A DNA stretch of 64,000 nt from Fistularia commersonii (GCA_037954325.1 JBBMNZ010000019.1:12174501-12238500); one strand, 5' to 3'. Counted from the first letter of the stretch, positions 40,123 through 54,018 are shown. Translations and numbers: made by a program. Notes: generated from the letters alone by a model not told the origin.

Positions 40123-40412
40123 CGATGATGTAATAGTCGTGCATGCTCTTGAACTCGTGACCCCACAGGTTGGGCGAGAACTCTTGGAACTTTATGGTGA
40201 AGCGACGCTCGCGGGTGGGCTCATCACAGGTCAGAACGATGTTTGGGGGTCCCTTCACCTCACAGCGGTCCGCCTGTTCCCGTGATGACACCAGGTAGAG
40301 CTTGTAGAACTCGTACTCCGGCGTGGACCTCACTGTGTCCAGCGGGGGACAGATCAGGTCCAGCCGGTCCCCAATCTGAGGGTAGAGAACATAGCCTTTG
40401 TCGTCCCTGAAC
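40123..40412 (-). CDS. efnb3: ephrin-B3 exon 2 (ephrin receptor-binding domain)
   Basis: Ephrin-B proteins are membrane-anchored ligands of Eph receptor tyrosine kinases and signal in both directions at cell contacts, for example in axon guidance. Read on the minus strand, the exon holds 96 whole codons with one base on each side. It carries family hallmarks: GYVLYPQIGDRLDLICP, EFYKLYLV, LTCDEP, RFTIKFQEFSPNLWGHEF and HDYYII. FSPNLWGHEF is the receptor-binding G-H loop. Three cysteines of the two conserved disulfides are here (LICP, DRC, LTC) and the fourth is in exon 3. EFYKLYLV, GDRLDL, LWGHEF and YYIIA fit ephrin-B3 better than B1 or B2. The acceptor is TTCTTTTCAG followed by G at 40412, after a pyrimidine tract. 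The donor is G followed by GTGAGT, with the exon ending at 40123. Intron phases are 2 on entry and 1 on exit. No ATG inside the exon is a true start. The a or b teleost paralogue cannot be decided from this exon. Confidence 0.96.
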
Positions 40413-43400
40413 CTGAAAAGAAGACGAAAAAACATACATTATGTTAATTTCTTTATCTTAGTAATGGATTTAAATCTTCCAATATCAAACCAAGCAGATC
40501 AGACAAACATGCCATTCATGCTAGATAAGAATACAGCTTTCTTATATCTCTTATTCTGCTCCTATTTTCCATTCGTCTCAGTGAACAGGTGCCTTTACAG
40601 AGGAACTACTTTATATTCAGCAGCACAAACAGCTTTTTTTCCACCACACAAGCACTCACATTCCCTTGCTGACCCAAAGCAGTGAGGAAAAAGTGTAGGG
40701 AAAATTTAACCACCAGTTAATGATCCACATTGGGAAAATAAATACCCACATCGAGTCGAGAAGAATTCAGTTATTGGAAAAAGATTTATGCCTTTTTTCC
40801 TTTTTTTTTTTTTTTTTGCAGCTCCTCTCATATAGTATTTTCAGGTATAAGATGTTTCACACATTTTAATATCAAACATTTGCTTCGGTAGTTGAATACA
40901 AAGCAAAGAGAACTTCAGGCAGCGGTGCTGGAACATGAACAATACCAAAGGTATTATTAAACAGCCATTAGAGCAGCATCATACCATATTTTTAGCTTAA
41001 AGTAATAGTTGCAACTCTATTTTGATGGACCACTGAGTTATGTATAAAAGGAAAGGTATCCCTTTTATTTCCGATCTGAGTTCCAGTAGACTGATCCTGT
41101 ACCGTGTAAATTGAGTGGAACCGGAACACAACTAGCTGGCTGTCTTGCTCTGAACCAGTCGAAACTAGCAGAAATGTGTGTATTACAGAAATGAGGGAAA
41201 ACATGACTACAAACAACATGTTTTTTGAGAGGAAGCTGTGGAGAAGAGAAAAAAAACAGCTGCTCCTGACTTGCAGCCATGAGATCAATCATGAACTCCC
41301 TAGTGGGCGAAACTTGAATTGCATGTTAGGTTTTAAGGTTGTTGGTTTTTTTATTTTTAAAATTATTTTATTTTTAAACATGATTTCCAGTTCAATGCCT
41401 AAGGGTTTATGTGATGATAAATTTTCCTACTTTTGCCAAAGAAAATTTGAAATTATGTCAGTAGGTATAAAGGAAATTAGTGTCGAGCGAAATCTTTTAG
41501 CTTTTAATGCATGCGTTTGTCAAAGAGATTCTTACGATTTAATGTGTTTGAGCATAAGTAAGGAAAACAAAGTTAGCCAGAGAAAGATGTATTTGACCTT
41601 AATATCATGCCCTAACGTTTTTTTGGGGTTTTTTTGGGGAAAAACAGTCTACAGCGCAATTCTTTGTCTTTATCTTCTGCCGCTCGAGGCCAAACTGAGA
41701 AGAAGGCGTCACTGCAAACAAAGGATGCTCATGTGTGCACAGTGAAATATAAGAAAATCAGAAGGCTAGACGACAAAGACGTCAAAAGATTGCAAACACC
41801 AAAGAGACTATTTAAAAAAAAAAAGTTTTTTTATCTGCAAAATGTTAATTTTCTTATCGAACTTTTTGATCCCAGGAACTGAAGCATGTCAGTGAGGCAG
41901 AGAAATATGACAGATCAGCAGAACAACATCACTGATGCCAGATTTCAGGTATGTACAGTTAATTACTTTGCTAATTACCTGTCTTGATGTCTATAAGACT
42001 CCTGATATGCTTCTTTGCTATCAGACTGGTGTGCAGTTTTGTTTGTTTATAGTCTAAATGACAATTTGACACCTTCCATCTCTGGGAAAATTGCAGCCTG
42101 AAGTCATTCAAATGGAACGGACTGATTAAAAAAAAAGGCTTGTGTTTTGGTTTCTTTATTTATTCATTCTTGCCTCCAGTGCAGAATTTGTCTGTGAAAT
42201 GACTGAAAGGGCCTGATGAGATATTCGATGCATGGCGTCAAAACGGGCAGAGGGAGGGTTTCGTACGACTCGGAGTTGTCAGCGGGGCCAAGGACATTGA
42301 ACGCAACAGTTTGGGGAGAATAAACTTAACATATGATTCAGTAGCTGTCATTCCCCCTTGTATGGTCCTTGCCCACTGATAAGGCCAAACACTGGGAGTT
42401 ATCAACTTTAGCTCCGGAGGCCAGGAGTGATTATGCTAGCATGCTTGGCTAACAGTGGGAAAACACAAAGCGGTCCACATAATGTGACTTAATCCGAGGT
42501 TAAAATAAATGTCTGAACCGGGGGGAGGAGGGGAAGGGGGGGTAATATGTTTATAGTAGTAATGGTTCAATTGAAGAGAGAGATTTGGCGGCTGATCTTC
42601 TGTACTTTTAGCGTTCTCGCCGAATGTTAAGTGACACTTTGATGTAGAGGTGGGAGGAAGCGGATCGGCGTAAGGCTAAGCAGCCCGTTTTTTTCCGTTG
42701 CCTCAGATTCTCTTTCAGTTTCCAGCAAATCCGCGGGAGCGCATGGGAGTCGCAGCACTCCAACCTGCTCAGTTATTCTCTTTCATCTGCCGTCAGGCAA
42801 CTGTTTGTCCATTAAAAATAAACACTAAACAATCGCAAAGCACAAACAGACTAAGCTATTAGGTGTGTTGCGTAACGACTGCCATGAAAGACTAAATGAA
42901 TTCTCGGGTGATATTTGTCTAATTGCTGTCCGCAACTGTACAAATAGTATAAATCACTGTTTGGGCTTCACTGTAATTTGGAACCCAACTGATATATGTG
43001 TCAATTAACAGTGTAGATAAACATTGTGTAATTAATGGTTTTTTTTTCCTTTATCTGCAAAAAAACATTACCTCTCTTTTAATGGATGTTTCTCATTAAG
43101 TTCAGCTGTGCAAACTGAAAGGATAGTCCATCAGTGAAGTGTAGCGAATTATTGTGGTTAAAGCCCCCCCCCCCCAAAAAAAATCCATGGATTCTGCCTC
43201 CCATCAATGCAAATCAATGCAATGGGGGTTTGCTTTTTCTTTCCTTCATAGCATCTTCGCTCGGTAACAATTCCACCCAGTTTGCCAAACCAGTTAGTGA
43301 CAGTCACATCCAATAAACTTGCAAAGCTTCCAAACTGAGAGAACATCCACGGCATCACTGCGGCGCTGCCTGGGTTATTTTTCCCCCAGGAGAAAGACTA

Positions 43401-43591
43401 CAAATATCTCCAAATCTGCAGAAGATTACACTGTTTACACAGAGTTGATATTAACTGTGACAAACGTATTCATTAGAAAGTATCCACGAAGATAGGTCCA
43501 TAGGATTCCAAAAGAATCTTGATAGTCTGGCAGAAAGGTTTAGTACTTCTGTTTTTGTTCTGCATTAATTATTAAACTTCATTTATTTCAC

Positions 43592-43722
43592 ATTTTGTCA
43601 CGACAGCTACAAGCAATCTGCCTAGAACAAAACCCAGAGGTTGGGTTAAGACATAATAGTTCTGTGTATACCATCTCCTCTTGGTTTGTTAGCTCAGTCA
43701 TGATAGCCTGTCTGAGAAAAGG
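43592..43722 (+). repeat. degenerate tandem duplication, unit 1
   Basis: It shares TTTGTC, GCTACAAGC, ACAAAACCCAGAGGTTG, TTAAGAC, CATCTCC/CATCTAC, TTGTTAGCTCAGTCATG and GAGAAAAGG/GAGGAAAGG, in the same order, with unit 2 about 205 bases further on. Strand is arbitrary. No coding content. Confidence 0.8.
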
Positions 43723-43797
43723 ACTGAATAGGCTGAAGGATTGAGATGGAATTAAAACCTTATATATGTATTATAATGTAACTTTTTTTTTTTTTCG

Positions 43798-43931
43798 ACT
43801 TTGTCGATAGAGCTACAAGCTGACTCACTGAAACAAAAACCCAGAGGTTGCATTAAGACGCAAGTCTGTCTTGTGTTTAGCATCTACTATTAGCTTGTTA
43901 GCTCAGTCATGCTAGTTAATCAGAGGAAAGG
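43798..43931 (+). repeat. degenerate tandem duplication, unit 2
   Basis: This is the partner of 43592-43722, with the same ordered blocks (GCTACAAGC, CAAAAACCCAGAGGTTG, TTAAGACG, TTGTTAGCTCAGTCATG). A spacer of about 75 bases of unrelated AT-rich DNA, ending in a T run, separates them. Confidence 0.8.
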
Positions 43932-44912
43932 GGGGGTGAAATTATTTTAATTTCCCTTCTCTATATTTTTATCCTATGGCATTTGGTATGATACACTATT
44001 CAGAGATCATCGATCAAATAATTTAGTCTCAAACATCCTTTAGTTATTTGCTGACAGAAGTAATGTGTTTAATGTGAACAGATCACATACTCTGTGAGAA
44101 AAGCATTATGGGTTGCTTTCAATGAGGCTAGGGAGTTTCAGGGGGGTTTTGCAGCACAACAGTGTTTTAAATACCTCTACTATGCGACAAAATACTTAAT
44201 GTGATTTCACTTGACAAGTTATTAGAGCTTGAAAAAGGAGGAGACGGAGGGATTTTGAGTGTCTGCATGTTGTACCTTTAAATCTCAGATGACATCTTCC
44301 CTTTCATGATGGCTAAGTCTGTGTTTTAGCACTGCGGGCAAACAGCCTTACAAGTACTCAGAACAGGAGACATGGGCTTTATGCGGTGGCGTGTCAGGCC
44401 GTTGGCGTGGGCCGCCACCGAAGGGGGAAACTTTGGCTAGGCGAACCCAGAGGCCTGCTGGGAAGCCACTCTTTCACCTCTCATTAGCAAGGTCACTCGG
44501 GGTTATCTTAGCCTTGAGAGTTAAACCCTCAGCTTCTCTCAATGCAAACACACACATTTCACCTTCCAGACAGGAGAGCGCATACACCTATTTATACAGT
44601 AAGAACTGTAAACATGGTGGATGTGCTCCGAGCCAAGTCTTCACACACACGCAGACAAAAATCTATTCAAAACTCGTATGAATGCCCTCCTGCTAAACAC
44701 AAAAAGGTTTGTCCAAACACATCCACCCACATCCAAACACTCGGGTTCAGTTTCCTAAACATGAACACTGAAACTCACCGACACAATTTAGCAAGCACAC
44801 ACACACACATAAAAACAAGCACCTTTTGCTTCCTGTGTGATGCGTCTAAGAGCGGTATCTGGAAGGTACCCTGAGTCACAGTCGAACTGCATTGCAGAAC
44901 GGCAGACAAGCA

Positions 44913-44942
44913 AACACACACACGCACACACACACACACACA
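44913..44942. repeat. CA microsatellite
   Basis: CA units with one CGCA interruption. Confidence 0.9.
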
Positions 44943-47900
44943 GACGCGTGTACATATGCGAGTCGAGAAGGACGGTGCGTTCAAGTAAAAATGCCACTGG
45001 GCAAGTGGCGCCTGAAAAAAAGAGCAATAGAGAAAGAGGAGGAACCGGTGGAGTAAGAGAGGGAGGGGAATAGAAAATATTGAACATGTCAGGCAAAGTA
45101 TGTAGCAACAACAAAGAAATGCTGCGAGCCAGCAGAAAGAAAAGTGAGACAAAGGGAATATACTCACAGTGGGGCAAGGGGGGTGGGGGGGGGGTGGGGG
45201 GAGATGTAACATGGTAAACAAAATAGGAAAAAAAAATCCAGGAGAGCAATAGGAGAAAGATACTAACGGGAGCTTTTCCTGATGGGCTCAGGTGTCGGAT
45301 TTGCTGTTAACCTTGTGTGTTTAACTAAACATTTGGAGTGTAAGCATGACCATGTCGAGACCTTGTACCGATTTAACCGTGTTTCCCGCAAATTATCTCT
45401 TTGCTCTATCTATTTGCAACACCCTCTACAAACAAAGCTGGACTTCATTCAAATAGCTGGGTACACCATTACGCAAGGGCCAGTTTCTGGTTTCAAGGTA
45501 AACAACGGGACAGCAAGGTCACTTTTAGCCATCTTGGCATACTCTCTTACTTAACTGGACAGTCATATTTGTACTAAGGAAATGTTTTAGTGTTTTTCCC
45601 CCTAGATCAAATTTCCCATTCGATTAAAATTTTAAAGAGAAACGTAAAGTTAGAATTATCAATTGTGATGGTCTTTTAGATCAAGGTCACCAGTGTCACG
45701 TATACTTGAAATTTCCCTTTTCCATTTTAGCTTTCATGGATGATGCAGAAAGTCAACAGTACAGAGTAGCAAGTTTATTGAGCTGCAGTGTTAGGCTAAG
45801 CTTTAAGAAGTTTCTTATTCAAATTTTATTAATAAGTGTTCTTTTTCCGGGGGGGAGGGGATTCCACAATCTATGGTCTACATTTCAAACTTTTTTTTAC
45901 TTAGCATAGTAGTGGGGTGTTCTTATGTTATTTACAGTTTATTTATGTTAATGTATCAGTACTGCATTTTTTTTACCTGAAATTAGAGTCTCTCTCCAGA
46001 CAACGACTACATAGTTTTATATTTTTCATTTTGTACAGAGCCCCACCTCATCCCCCCATAAAAGGTCTGGTGTGAATGTGACGGATAGTGGCCTCATAAG
46101 TAGCTGAGTCTCATTTCTAGGAAACTAAAGATAAGCGAGAGAGATGAAAAACAAGGGGAGAACCTGAACTTTTAAACATCTTCGTGGAGTTCATTGGTGA
46201 CCACATCTAAATAAATCAAGCTCAGACGTGGCCCCCCAGCACCATTACCCTTTCCCCTCGTTCTGTTTTTTCGGCTCTCCTAATCTCCTTTGCTGACCAC
46301 TCTCGCTCCTTCCCTTTTTCTCAGCCGTAAACAATAGAGCCATTCATGTGGCCACACTTTGAAACATGGTTTGAGGGGGACGGCGGGGGGTGCGTCGGGG
46401 GCCAGAGGTGACACTGGGCGAGGGAGGAGAGGACAGGGAAGGGGGGGGTCGGAAGGGGACCGGCCCGCCTCTCTTTTCCTCTCCGCAGCTCTTTTATATT
46501 GGGAGAAACATCATTTTCTCAAACCGAGCATTGCCCCGCCATGACCCCCGCACCAAGCTGAGAAGACTCAAGTGTCAGCCTCCCTGACCTAAGCCCCCAA
46601 CTCCTTACACTTCCCTCAGCTCCCCCTCCTCTCACTCTAACTCCCTCTTGCAAGAGTCTTGCCATAGCCAAAAAAGATTTGTTATACAGTCTCCATCAAC
46701 TACCATTTTTAAACCCTCTCTTTTGTCCATCTGCATATGCACTGCTGTTGTACCTGACTTTGAGCAGAGTATTGGATGGCGCCAACATTTCCCAGATTCC
46801 ACAGAGGCAACCCGAGCTGTGTCCGGGCCAAAGCCGGGCACACAGGTGCAGCCAGCCGGGGAGACAAGGGAGGGTGTGTGCGTGTGTGTTAGAGTGTGTC
46901 TGTGCGAACATGAGAGTATGGGGCAACGGGGGGTGGGGGGTAGAAAAAGACAAATAAAGACAGGAGATTCCGAGATGTGGAGTCGGAGGGGATAGAGGGG
47001 TGAAAAGAGGCACGGCATCAAAACAAATACCTAAAGACAAACGGGAGTGCATGAAGATGAACAGATTGGCTAAAATTTTCAAAGAAAAAAACCGCCAGCA
47101 GGAGGTAGAGGAGGAGGTCACTGGAGTTGACAGTTGCACAAAGTGAAAGGAAACCAGGACGGAGAATTTACTCGTAGCTCCACCTCAAGTTTGACCTGTC
47201 CTCTAACCATTGTGTCCTTGAACTAACTTCCAACCCGGTGTGAGCAGGAACTGCGAAAGGACCGATCTATTAGGGAATAATAAATGAGGGCGGTATTCGA
47301 TTCTGTGGCAGGGCAGATTTATGATGGTCCCTTCGCATAAAGCTGTCTGCACTAATCTCATGGTATACACAGCATAATCACACACACACAGGGGTTCTGA
47401 GTGATCCCTCCTCACTTTTAATGTACACACACTGTCAGACCCGCAGCAGGGGAGCAGGCACGTTAAAAAGTAGCAAACCGATCTGCTACGGGGTGGAACA
47501 CACACCTTAGGACAGGCGCGGGCGCAGGCACACACGTACGCACACCCGCCCGCTGAGCCGCAACACCTGCAGGCCATCTAGTAGCTGTCCAAAGTAAATC
47601 CGCTGGGTCTCATTTATTGGAGAGGTGCTTTCCAAAGAAGGCCACAATGAGCAAACACACACACACTCAGCTGAAATCCTAGCTCGTATATAATCTTCAA
47701 ACCTCACGTCACATGATACAAGTGAAAATTTCAGCCAATTTGCTTCATAATTAACGTTCATTTTTGTTGTTTTTTTTTCTTTTTTTGACTCTTATGAATT
47801 CCCCATTAGACAAAGTCGAAAACTTTGGAGAAAAAAAATGCTCCTTTTTACATGAAGCAAATGATTCACGGTAAATGTAAAGTTATCTCGCTCCACTGAC

Positions 47901-50730
47901 AGACTGTTTTACCTTCTTTAAGAAAAATATTATTTCAGGGTTCTGTGCTGGATTAAATCACTTACGACGATGGAGGTTTTTTAGAGCAGCCACTCAGCCG
48001 AGAGGCTGCAGTAGCTATCACTTTCCAGCTTTCTGCTGCTGCAATCAGTCCCCCTATATGCCGCACAGAGACACCAGCTATATATAATGTAAAACACATG
48101 GTGGCAACCATATAAAGAGAGCATGAATTCAATTAATGTGCAATCTGTCTCTGACACGGGATTTGAGGAGCAGCAGTTCCATCCAACTGACCCGACGTCC
48201 CACCTACAACCGCCCCCCGCCGCTCCGTCTGATGGCTTCTCAATAAAACCGTTATTCATCTGCATGTTTCCCTCGACTTCACCTTTAGAAGACGGGCCCG
48301 AGCAGAGAGGGATTTCTCTGTCGGCCCTTGTCTGTATAAAAAGACATTTTATCCCAAAGCTCCCTGTGGCGCTTTTTATATCCTGCTACATCGTTTTGGT
48401 GTGTGTTAGAAATATCCTAATATAATAAAATTGAATGGCTTTTTTTCTCTCATTCTTTCTTACCGTGGTTGAAGCCCAAATGTATGCCTGAGAAATTCAA
48501 CTTTCCAGAAATGATGTCCAAGTAACTAACTTTTTACAAGCAGTCTCGTGTAGGCTCTCTGAGAAATCATTTAAATTGAAAGCCAATAGTTTCTACATGT
48601 AACTGCGAACATGGTCAAGGGATTATCTTGAGCGGCTGTGTTAAGATTTCTGGAAAAGAAATTGATGTTGTGTTTTTTTTTTAGAATCGTTTAAGTTTTT
48701 GGCATTTGACTGAACCATATTTTTTGGTCCATTTTTTTCTTGAAGGATCCGCCAATGTAACATAGTGAGTAACAAAAGAAACGTTTTGCCATATTTTATA
48801 ACATTTTTACCCGTCAAACTGATCAACAAGTGCTTCCTTGTTTCTTTTTTTTTTTTTTTTTGCAAATCAGCCAAACAACTTGATAAAAAAAGATTCATGA
48901 ATATTGAAAAAAATCTGTGAAGATACTTCACATGAGAAAAGGTTACTGCTTTTAGCAAAATGATCAACTGAATAAAACACAGAGCCATTGCAAACTGGTA
49001 CCTGCTTTGTTCCGTATTTTTTTTAGATTTTAGTCATTATTATAATTTCTTAAATGTCCCTTTAGGGAAATTCATTGAGTCTCACAAAGACAAAAACATC
49101 TCCTTCTTCATCATCATCATCATCGTCACCCTGCGTGAGGTCCCTCGACTATCGAGCCACGGATTTCTAAAATCGACCGAATGAAATCGTATTTCAAAGC
49201 CGGCAGATTGCCGGGTACATCTGTAACATTTGAGTCGGAGCAAGTCTTCTCGTTTCTGCCGGAACATCTCTCCCTCTAAATTGTTTAAATAATCAATGAT
49301 CATAATTTAATTATTTGAAAGGCAGCATCTTCTGACAGGACCCTTTGCATGTAGAGGGCGCAGCTCAGCTTCCATTAGTGCGCAGGGCAGACAGACGGTT
49401 TTAAATATCCATAACCATTATTACTGTCTTCATTAAAGAACCATATACCCTGGAGAGGAACTGCAGAAGTGGTCTTTGACTGTGTGTATAGAGCTGGCGC
49501 GGGATAGAGATACATTTGTATGAGATGGAGGGAGACGAAGAGCGGACCGAAAGAGACAGAGAGGAGGAAAAATAGAGTTATAATGTAAATTGATGAGAGT
49601 TTGAGTCTCTCTAGAAGCCATGGCCCAGATACCTCAAAACGTTTCTATTATGGATGAGCGAGTGAAATGGATGTGAGATTGACGAGGGGCGGCGAAAGTT
49701 TCCGTCTGAGAACTTCTGTTTTGTGAATTACCATCCGCGTCACCAGAGAAGGTGGAAGTAAACAGCAAAGTTTTTATAGATTTTCGCAAGACGCTTATTC
49801 GACTGCATTCCCATAGGTGGATGAGTCACAAACTCACGCGGCACAGCCAAACTGCTCAACTTGCACTTCATTTTTCAAAAATCGAAGTTTCCAAAGATAC
49901 CAAATAAGGCTGAACATTGATGGGTTGTGATGAAATTGAGCGCCTTCGGCCAAAAAAATATCTCGGGTTTGAAACATCATATAACTTCAATAAAAGACCG
50001 GCCATGATACCGCCTGGGTGGAACAAGTTGATATATCTGACCTTAAACCTACTCAAAAGGAACTTCAACGTGAAAAAGTGGGTGTCAGGGGGTTAAGGGG
50101 GATCATGAAGCGAGAGAGAATGAAAGATACGCCAACTTTGAAGAGCAGCGTGAACAAGAGGAGAAGAGCAGAAGGTTGATGTAAAGTCAGAGAGCTCTGC
50201 AAAGCCCTCAGGAATGTCGGTGGTGAGAAATGACAACGGCGCTAATAGTTTCCATGTGGTGGGGCGGTGGGGTTGGGAGGGAGGAGAGAAAGGTGGAGAG
50301 ACCGGGATGAAGCACATCATTTTATTGCCTATACATATATCCCCTTCTACTCCGTAGTCAATCCACCGGCTCCAAATTCTAATTATCACGTCATGAATAA
50401 TTAAAGTTGAATTTTGAAAATCAACAAAATCTTGGAATACTGATGTCAAATATTGGAAGAATCTACTAAAAAGAAGCAATCATCCAAAAACAACTGCCTT
50501 ACAACAGCACAGAATATTGTAAAAATGGAAAAAGGGACCCCAAAAAATTGACAGTTTCAATTTCTCGTTATCACATTATCATTATGACACGAGTAAAAAT
50601 TACACATATAAAATTTGAAAGGACTGTTTGAAAAACTGGATCACTCAGAACTTTTTCATAAGCATATAGAAAAATAATAATCAGGACATATACAATACAA
50701 ATGTCAAAGAAAGTACTTGGCTAAGAGAAT

Positions 50731-50747
50731 AGGGTTAGGGTTAGGGT
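50731..50747 (+). repeat. short telomere-like TTAGGG units
   Basis: AGGGTTAGGGTTAGGG, about two and a half units, isolated in unique DNA. Confidence 0.85.
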
Positions 50748-50805
50748 AGTAAAATTAGTTAACTGACATCATGGAATATAAAAAGGAACACCGATGTATC
50801 CACAT

Positions 50806-50806
<1 letters not shown>

Positions 50807-50853
<47 letters not shown>

Positions 50854-50861
50854 ATACACAG
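50807..50861. repeat. CA microsatellite
   Basis: About 23 pure CA units, with TACACATACACA following. Confidence 0.97.
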
Positions 50862-52462
50862 CTATCCAGGGGCAGCCAAGGATGCTGCTGTGTTGATGTC
50901 ACATTCACTATAAGTCACACAAGAGAGGCAGGATGGGGCCATGCAGGAGCATGCGCATGCACACACACTCGTGCACTCACACACTCGTACACGCACGCAC
51001 TCATACACACGCGCACAAACCCTTCATCTCCCTTGTCACTGAGCTCCTGCTGGGTTCAATACATTCCACTGGATACAATGCAGCAGATGAGCGTGTCGTA
51101 TTAAGTTGAAACTTGTAGCTCCGCCAAAGAAACTACAACTAACTAACCAACTGCGGAGACAGACTTTCCCTCCTGTTTGAACAAACGCAACCATATCCAG
51201 GTCAACAGAAACTTTTCTTGTGCAAACATCTCCCTCTTCCCTTTGTCGTCATTGCCTTTCTCATTTACATACTTTTTCCTCATCGTATTTTATGTCGCTG
51301 CTCCTGCGTCTCCAAGCTCAGTATTTTCGTTCACGGCTTCTTTTCGACTTCCCTCAAAGTCACTGGAAGAGAGCACTGCTCTGTATTCCGTATCTTGTCT
51401 CTCACCAGGCCTTCCCCCATCGCTCTGTTTCTCATTTCCCCACCTCTGTAAGCCTTTGCCTTTGCTCCATCCCATCCTTCCTTTCGCTCTCTCTTTCCAA
51501 CCATATGTCGCCCTCACTTGTCTCACTCTTAAGTTCTTTCAACACTCCCTGACATCTGGCTTTTGTATTCCGCTGCAAAGGGTACACTAATGAAATGGCC
51601 CTACATTAGTTGACAGTTAACTATCAATTCCTCCTTCTTTCTGCAGTTACAGCAACACAGCGGTGATTTTCTGCTCTCTTTCTGCCGTCTTTTCCACGCG
51701 AAAAGCAACACATGAGACACCTGTTACTTCGGATATGTTTAACGGTACACACACTAACACATTCACAACACAGTTGGGCTAATAAAGCGAAACTGTCACT
51801 GATTTAAGATTTACCCAGTTTGATGAACTTTTTTTTTAATCGTGCTTAGGAAAAAAAAATAAAAAGACAAAACACTTGGGCGGAAAAAAAAACTTGAAAG
51901 TTTTCAAGACATAAAACTGCTGAATGCTATATTTGTTATATTTAATAGGTGTGGGCACCAAATCTTGTACTTTAAACACATAATTTGTGCATAGCCTCTT
52001 CCTCTTCTGCAGCATAAATGGCAACTGGCTAAAACAAAAAAGAAAAAAGAAAAAGAGGAAGAAAAAGAGCCAAATCCAACTAAGCCGACTGGATGGAAAC
52101 ACACTAATTTGCACGTCTTAGTGTTCAATTTCTAAAATTCCATCCAAATGGAAACTGAACACTGACAGCCGGAGACGAATCCATGCTGTTAACAGACCAC
52201 TCAAAGTCCTCCTCTCTCTTGCTGGCATCAGATATATTGATACCATTGTTTTTATTTATTTTGCCAAGCAGTTTGATCCTTTTTGCAATTTGCCTTTTGA
52301 TTTTTGATCGGTATATTCTTTTCGGTAAAGATTTACAATGAATGAGAAATCATCTATGATTTACTCCTTGTTTTACTGTGCGGATGCAAGTCGGATCTAG
52401 ATTGTGGAGCCAGATCCCCACTGATCCCTCACTTATTGATTTCACTACATCGATTTCTTTAC

Positions 52463-52806
52463 GGGCGGCATGGCGGCGCAGTGGTTAGCGCTTTGGCCTC
52501 CCCGCTCGAAGGACCCTAGTTCAATTTTGACAAGGGGGCCTTTGTGTGAGGAGTTTACGCATTTGTGTGGGTTCCTACGGTCCAAAAACATGCTGCACTT
52601 TTTGAAAATTGGAAAAAAAAAAATTGGGATTGGGAAAATTGCCCCAAATGTGTGAGCGAATGATTGTTTGTCTGTATATGTGGTTCTGCGATTGACCGGC
52701 GACCAGTCCAGGGTGTATCCCGCCTCTCGCCCGATGACAGCTGGGATAGGATGCAGCAGCCCCTCCGACCCTGAGTGCACGATAAGTGGCAGAAGATTGA
52801 TGGATG
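52463..52806 (+). repeat. SINE-like dispersed repeat, near full-length copy
   Basis: The head GGCGGCGCAGTGGTTAGCGC is tRNA-like. Next come TTTGTGTGAGGAGTTTACGC, GGTCCAAAAACATGCTGCAC, GTTTGTCTGTATATG, GACCGGCGACCAGTCCAGGG, CCCGATGACAGCTGGGATAG and GATAAGTGG. It ends with GATTGATGGATGA. The B-box region (AGTTCAATTTTGAC) is decayed. This is the best reference copy in the window. Confidence 0.85.
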
Positions 52807-53643
52807 ATTCCTTTACGCTGAGATGTTCTGCCCGACACTAAAAACTCAAACACCGTTTCATGACATGTACCAAACTTCTAGAATGTCTTCACTTATAAAT
52901 GCTAATTTTGGATTAAAACCCTAAAAATCAATATTCATTAAATGAGCCTGGGGGAGGGAGGGACTGTCATCATTACAGAGCTTCAAATTTAGTACTTTTT
53001 TCAAAGTGACAGAATCCAAATGTCTTTAATTGAAATCACATTAAGCAATTAAAATCTCACGTTTGAGGTTTTAAGCAGAAAATGTGACGATTTTTTTCCC
53101 CCTTAAAAATGAATTACTGATTATGACACTTATTGATCCTGTCAGAAATGGCTGCAGCCAGAGCTATTGCGCGGTATTTCGACTTCAAATGTTTTGTTAT
53201 TCTTAAATCTGTCAGTTAAGTTAATATTGGCAGCGTTTCATGATTCTGTCTTAGCGTGAATATGATGACATGCAAAATCCAGCAGCCACAAAGCCACAGT
53301 AGAGACATTTAGTATCCAGAGTCATTTGGTGTTGTTCCACACTGAAACCAAAGCAATCCTCTGGGTGGTCATGCAACCCTAAAATCATACTTTTGACTTC
53401 CTTCCTCACAGCTACAGTATTCCCTGAAAGTATTCTTTCTCCTCACTCCTTCTTAAACCTTGAAACCACCATTTCTTCCCACTTTTCTTCCCACTTCTGT
53501 AACTTCACTCCGTCTCCCAGCACCTCCGTTTTCTCCCAGTTTTCAGCATGTACTCTGGATGATTTGCAGCAGTCTGGATTGGTCCCATTAAGGTGGTCTC
53601 GTGGAGGTGTGTGGTGACAGAGCGCTGTTGGTCTTGACAGATC

Positions 53644-53645
<2 letters not shown>

Positions 53646-53699
<54 letters not shown>
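53646..53699. repeat. TG microsatellite (arm 1 of opposed cluster)
   Basis: About 26 TG units. This tract faces CA tracts that begin 85 bases later. Confidence 0.97.
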
Positions 53700-53700
<1 letters not shown>

Positions 53701-53781
53701 TAACAGATTGAGTAGATTCTCCCGTCCACAAATGGATATACCTACCCACAGAGGATAGAGGAGACCCTTGAGAGACACGCA

Positions 53782-53888
<107 letters not shown>

Positions 53889-53957
53889 AGCAATGTTACA
53901 ACAAACCAAATAAAACGCCCAGTAAGGTCTTTGGAGTTTAAGTATGGAGCTCAGAAT

Positions 53958-53962
53958 GACAC

Positions 53963-54018
<56 letters not shown>
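53958..54018. repeat. CA microsatellite (arm 3)
   Basis: About 29 CA units with a CGCA near each end. Confidence 0.97.

Noticed and set aside
41065..41292. Minus-strand frame ending SVYWNSDRK, like the end of ephrin-B exon 1
   Set aside because: Only about four residues match, no signal peptide precedes it, and no GT donor in the needed phase follows (a stop comes two codons after DR). A match this short is expected by chance in a window this size.
41176..41745. 189-codon plus-strand open frame
   Set aside because: AT-rich, with phenylalanine/lysine-rich composition, no recognisable domain, and no homology I can name. Taken as chance.
50731..50747. Interstitial telomere
   Set aside because: Only about two and a half TTAGGG units; too short to indicate a fusion or telomere insertion.
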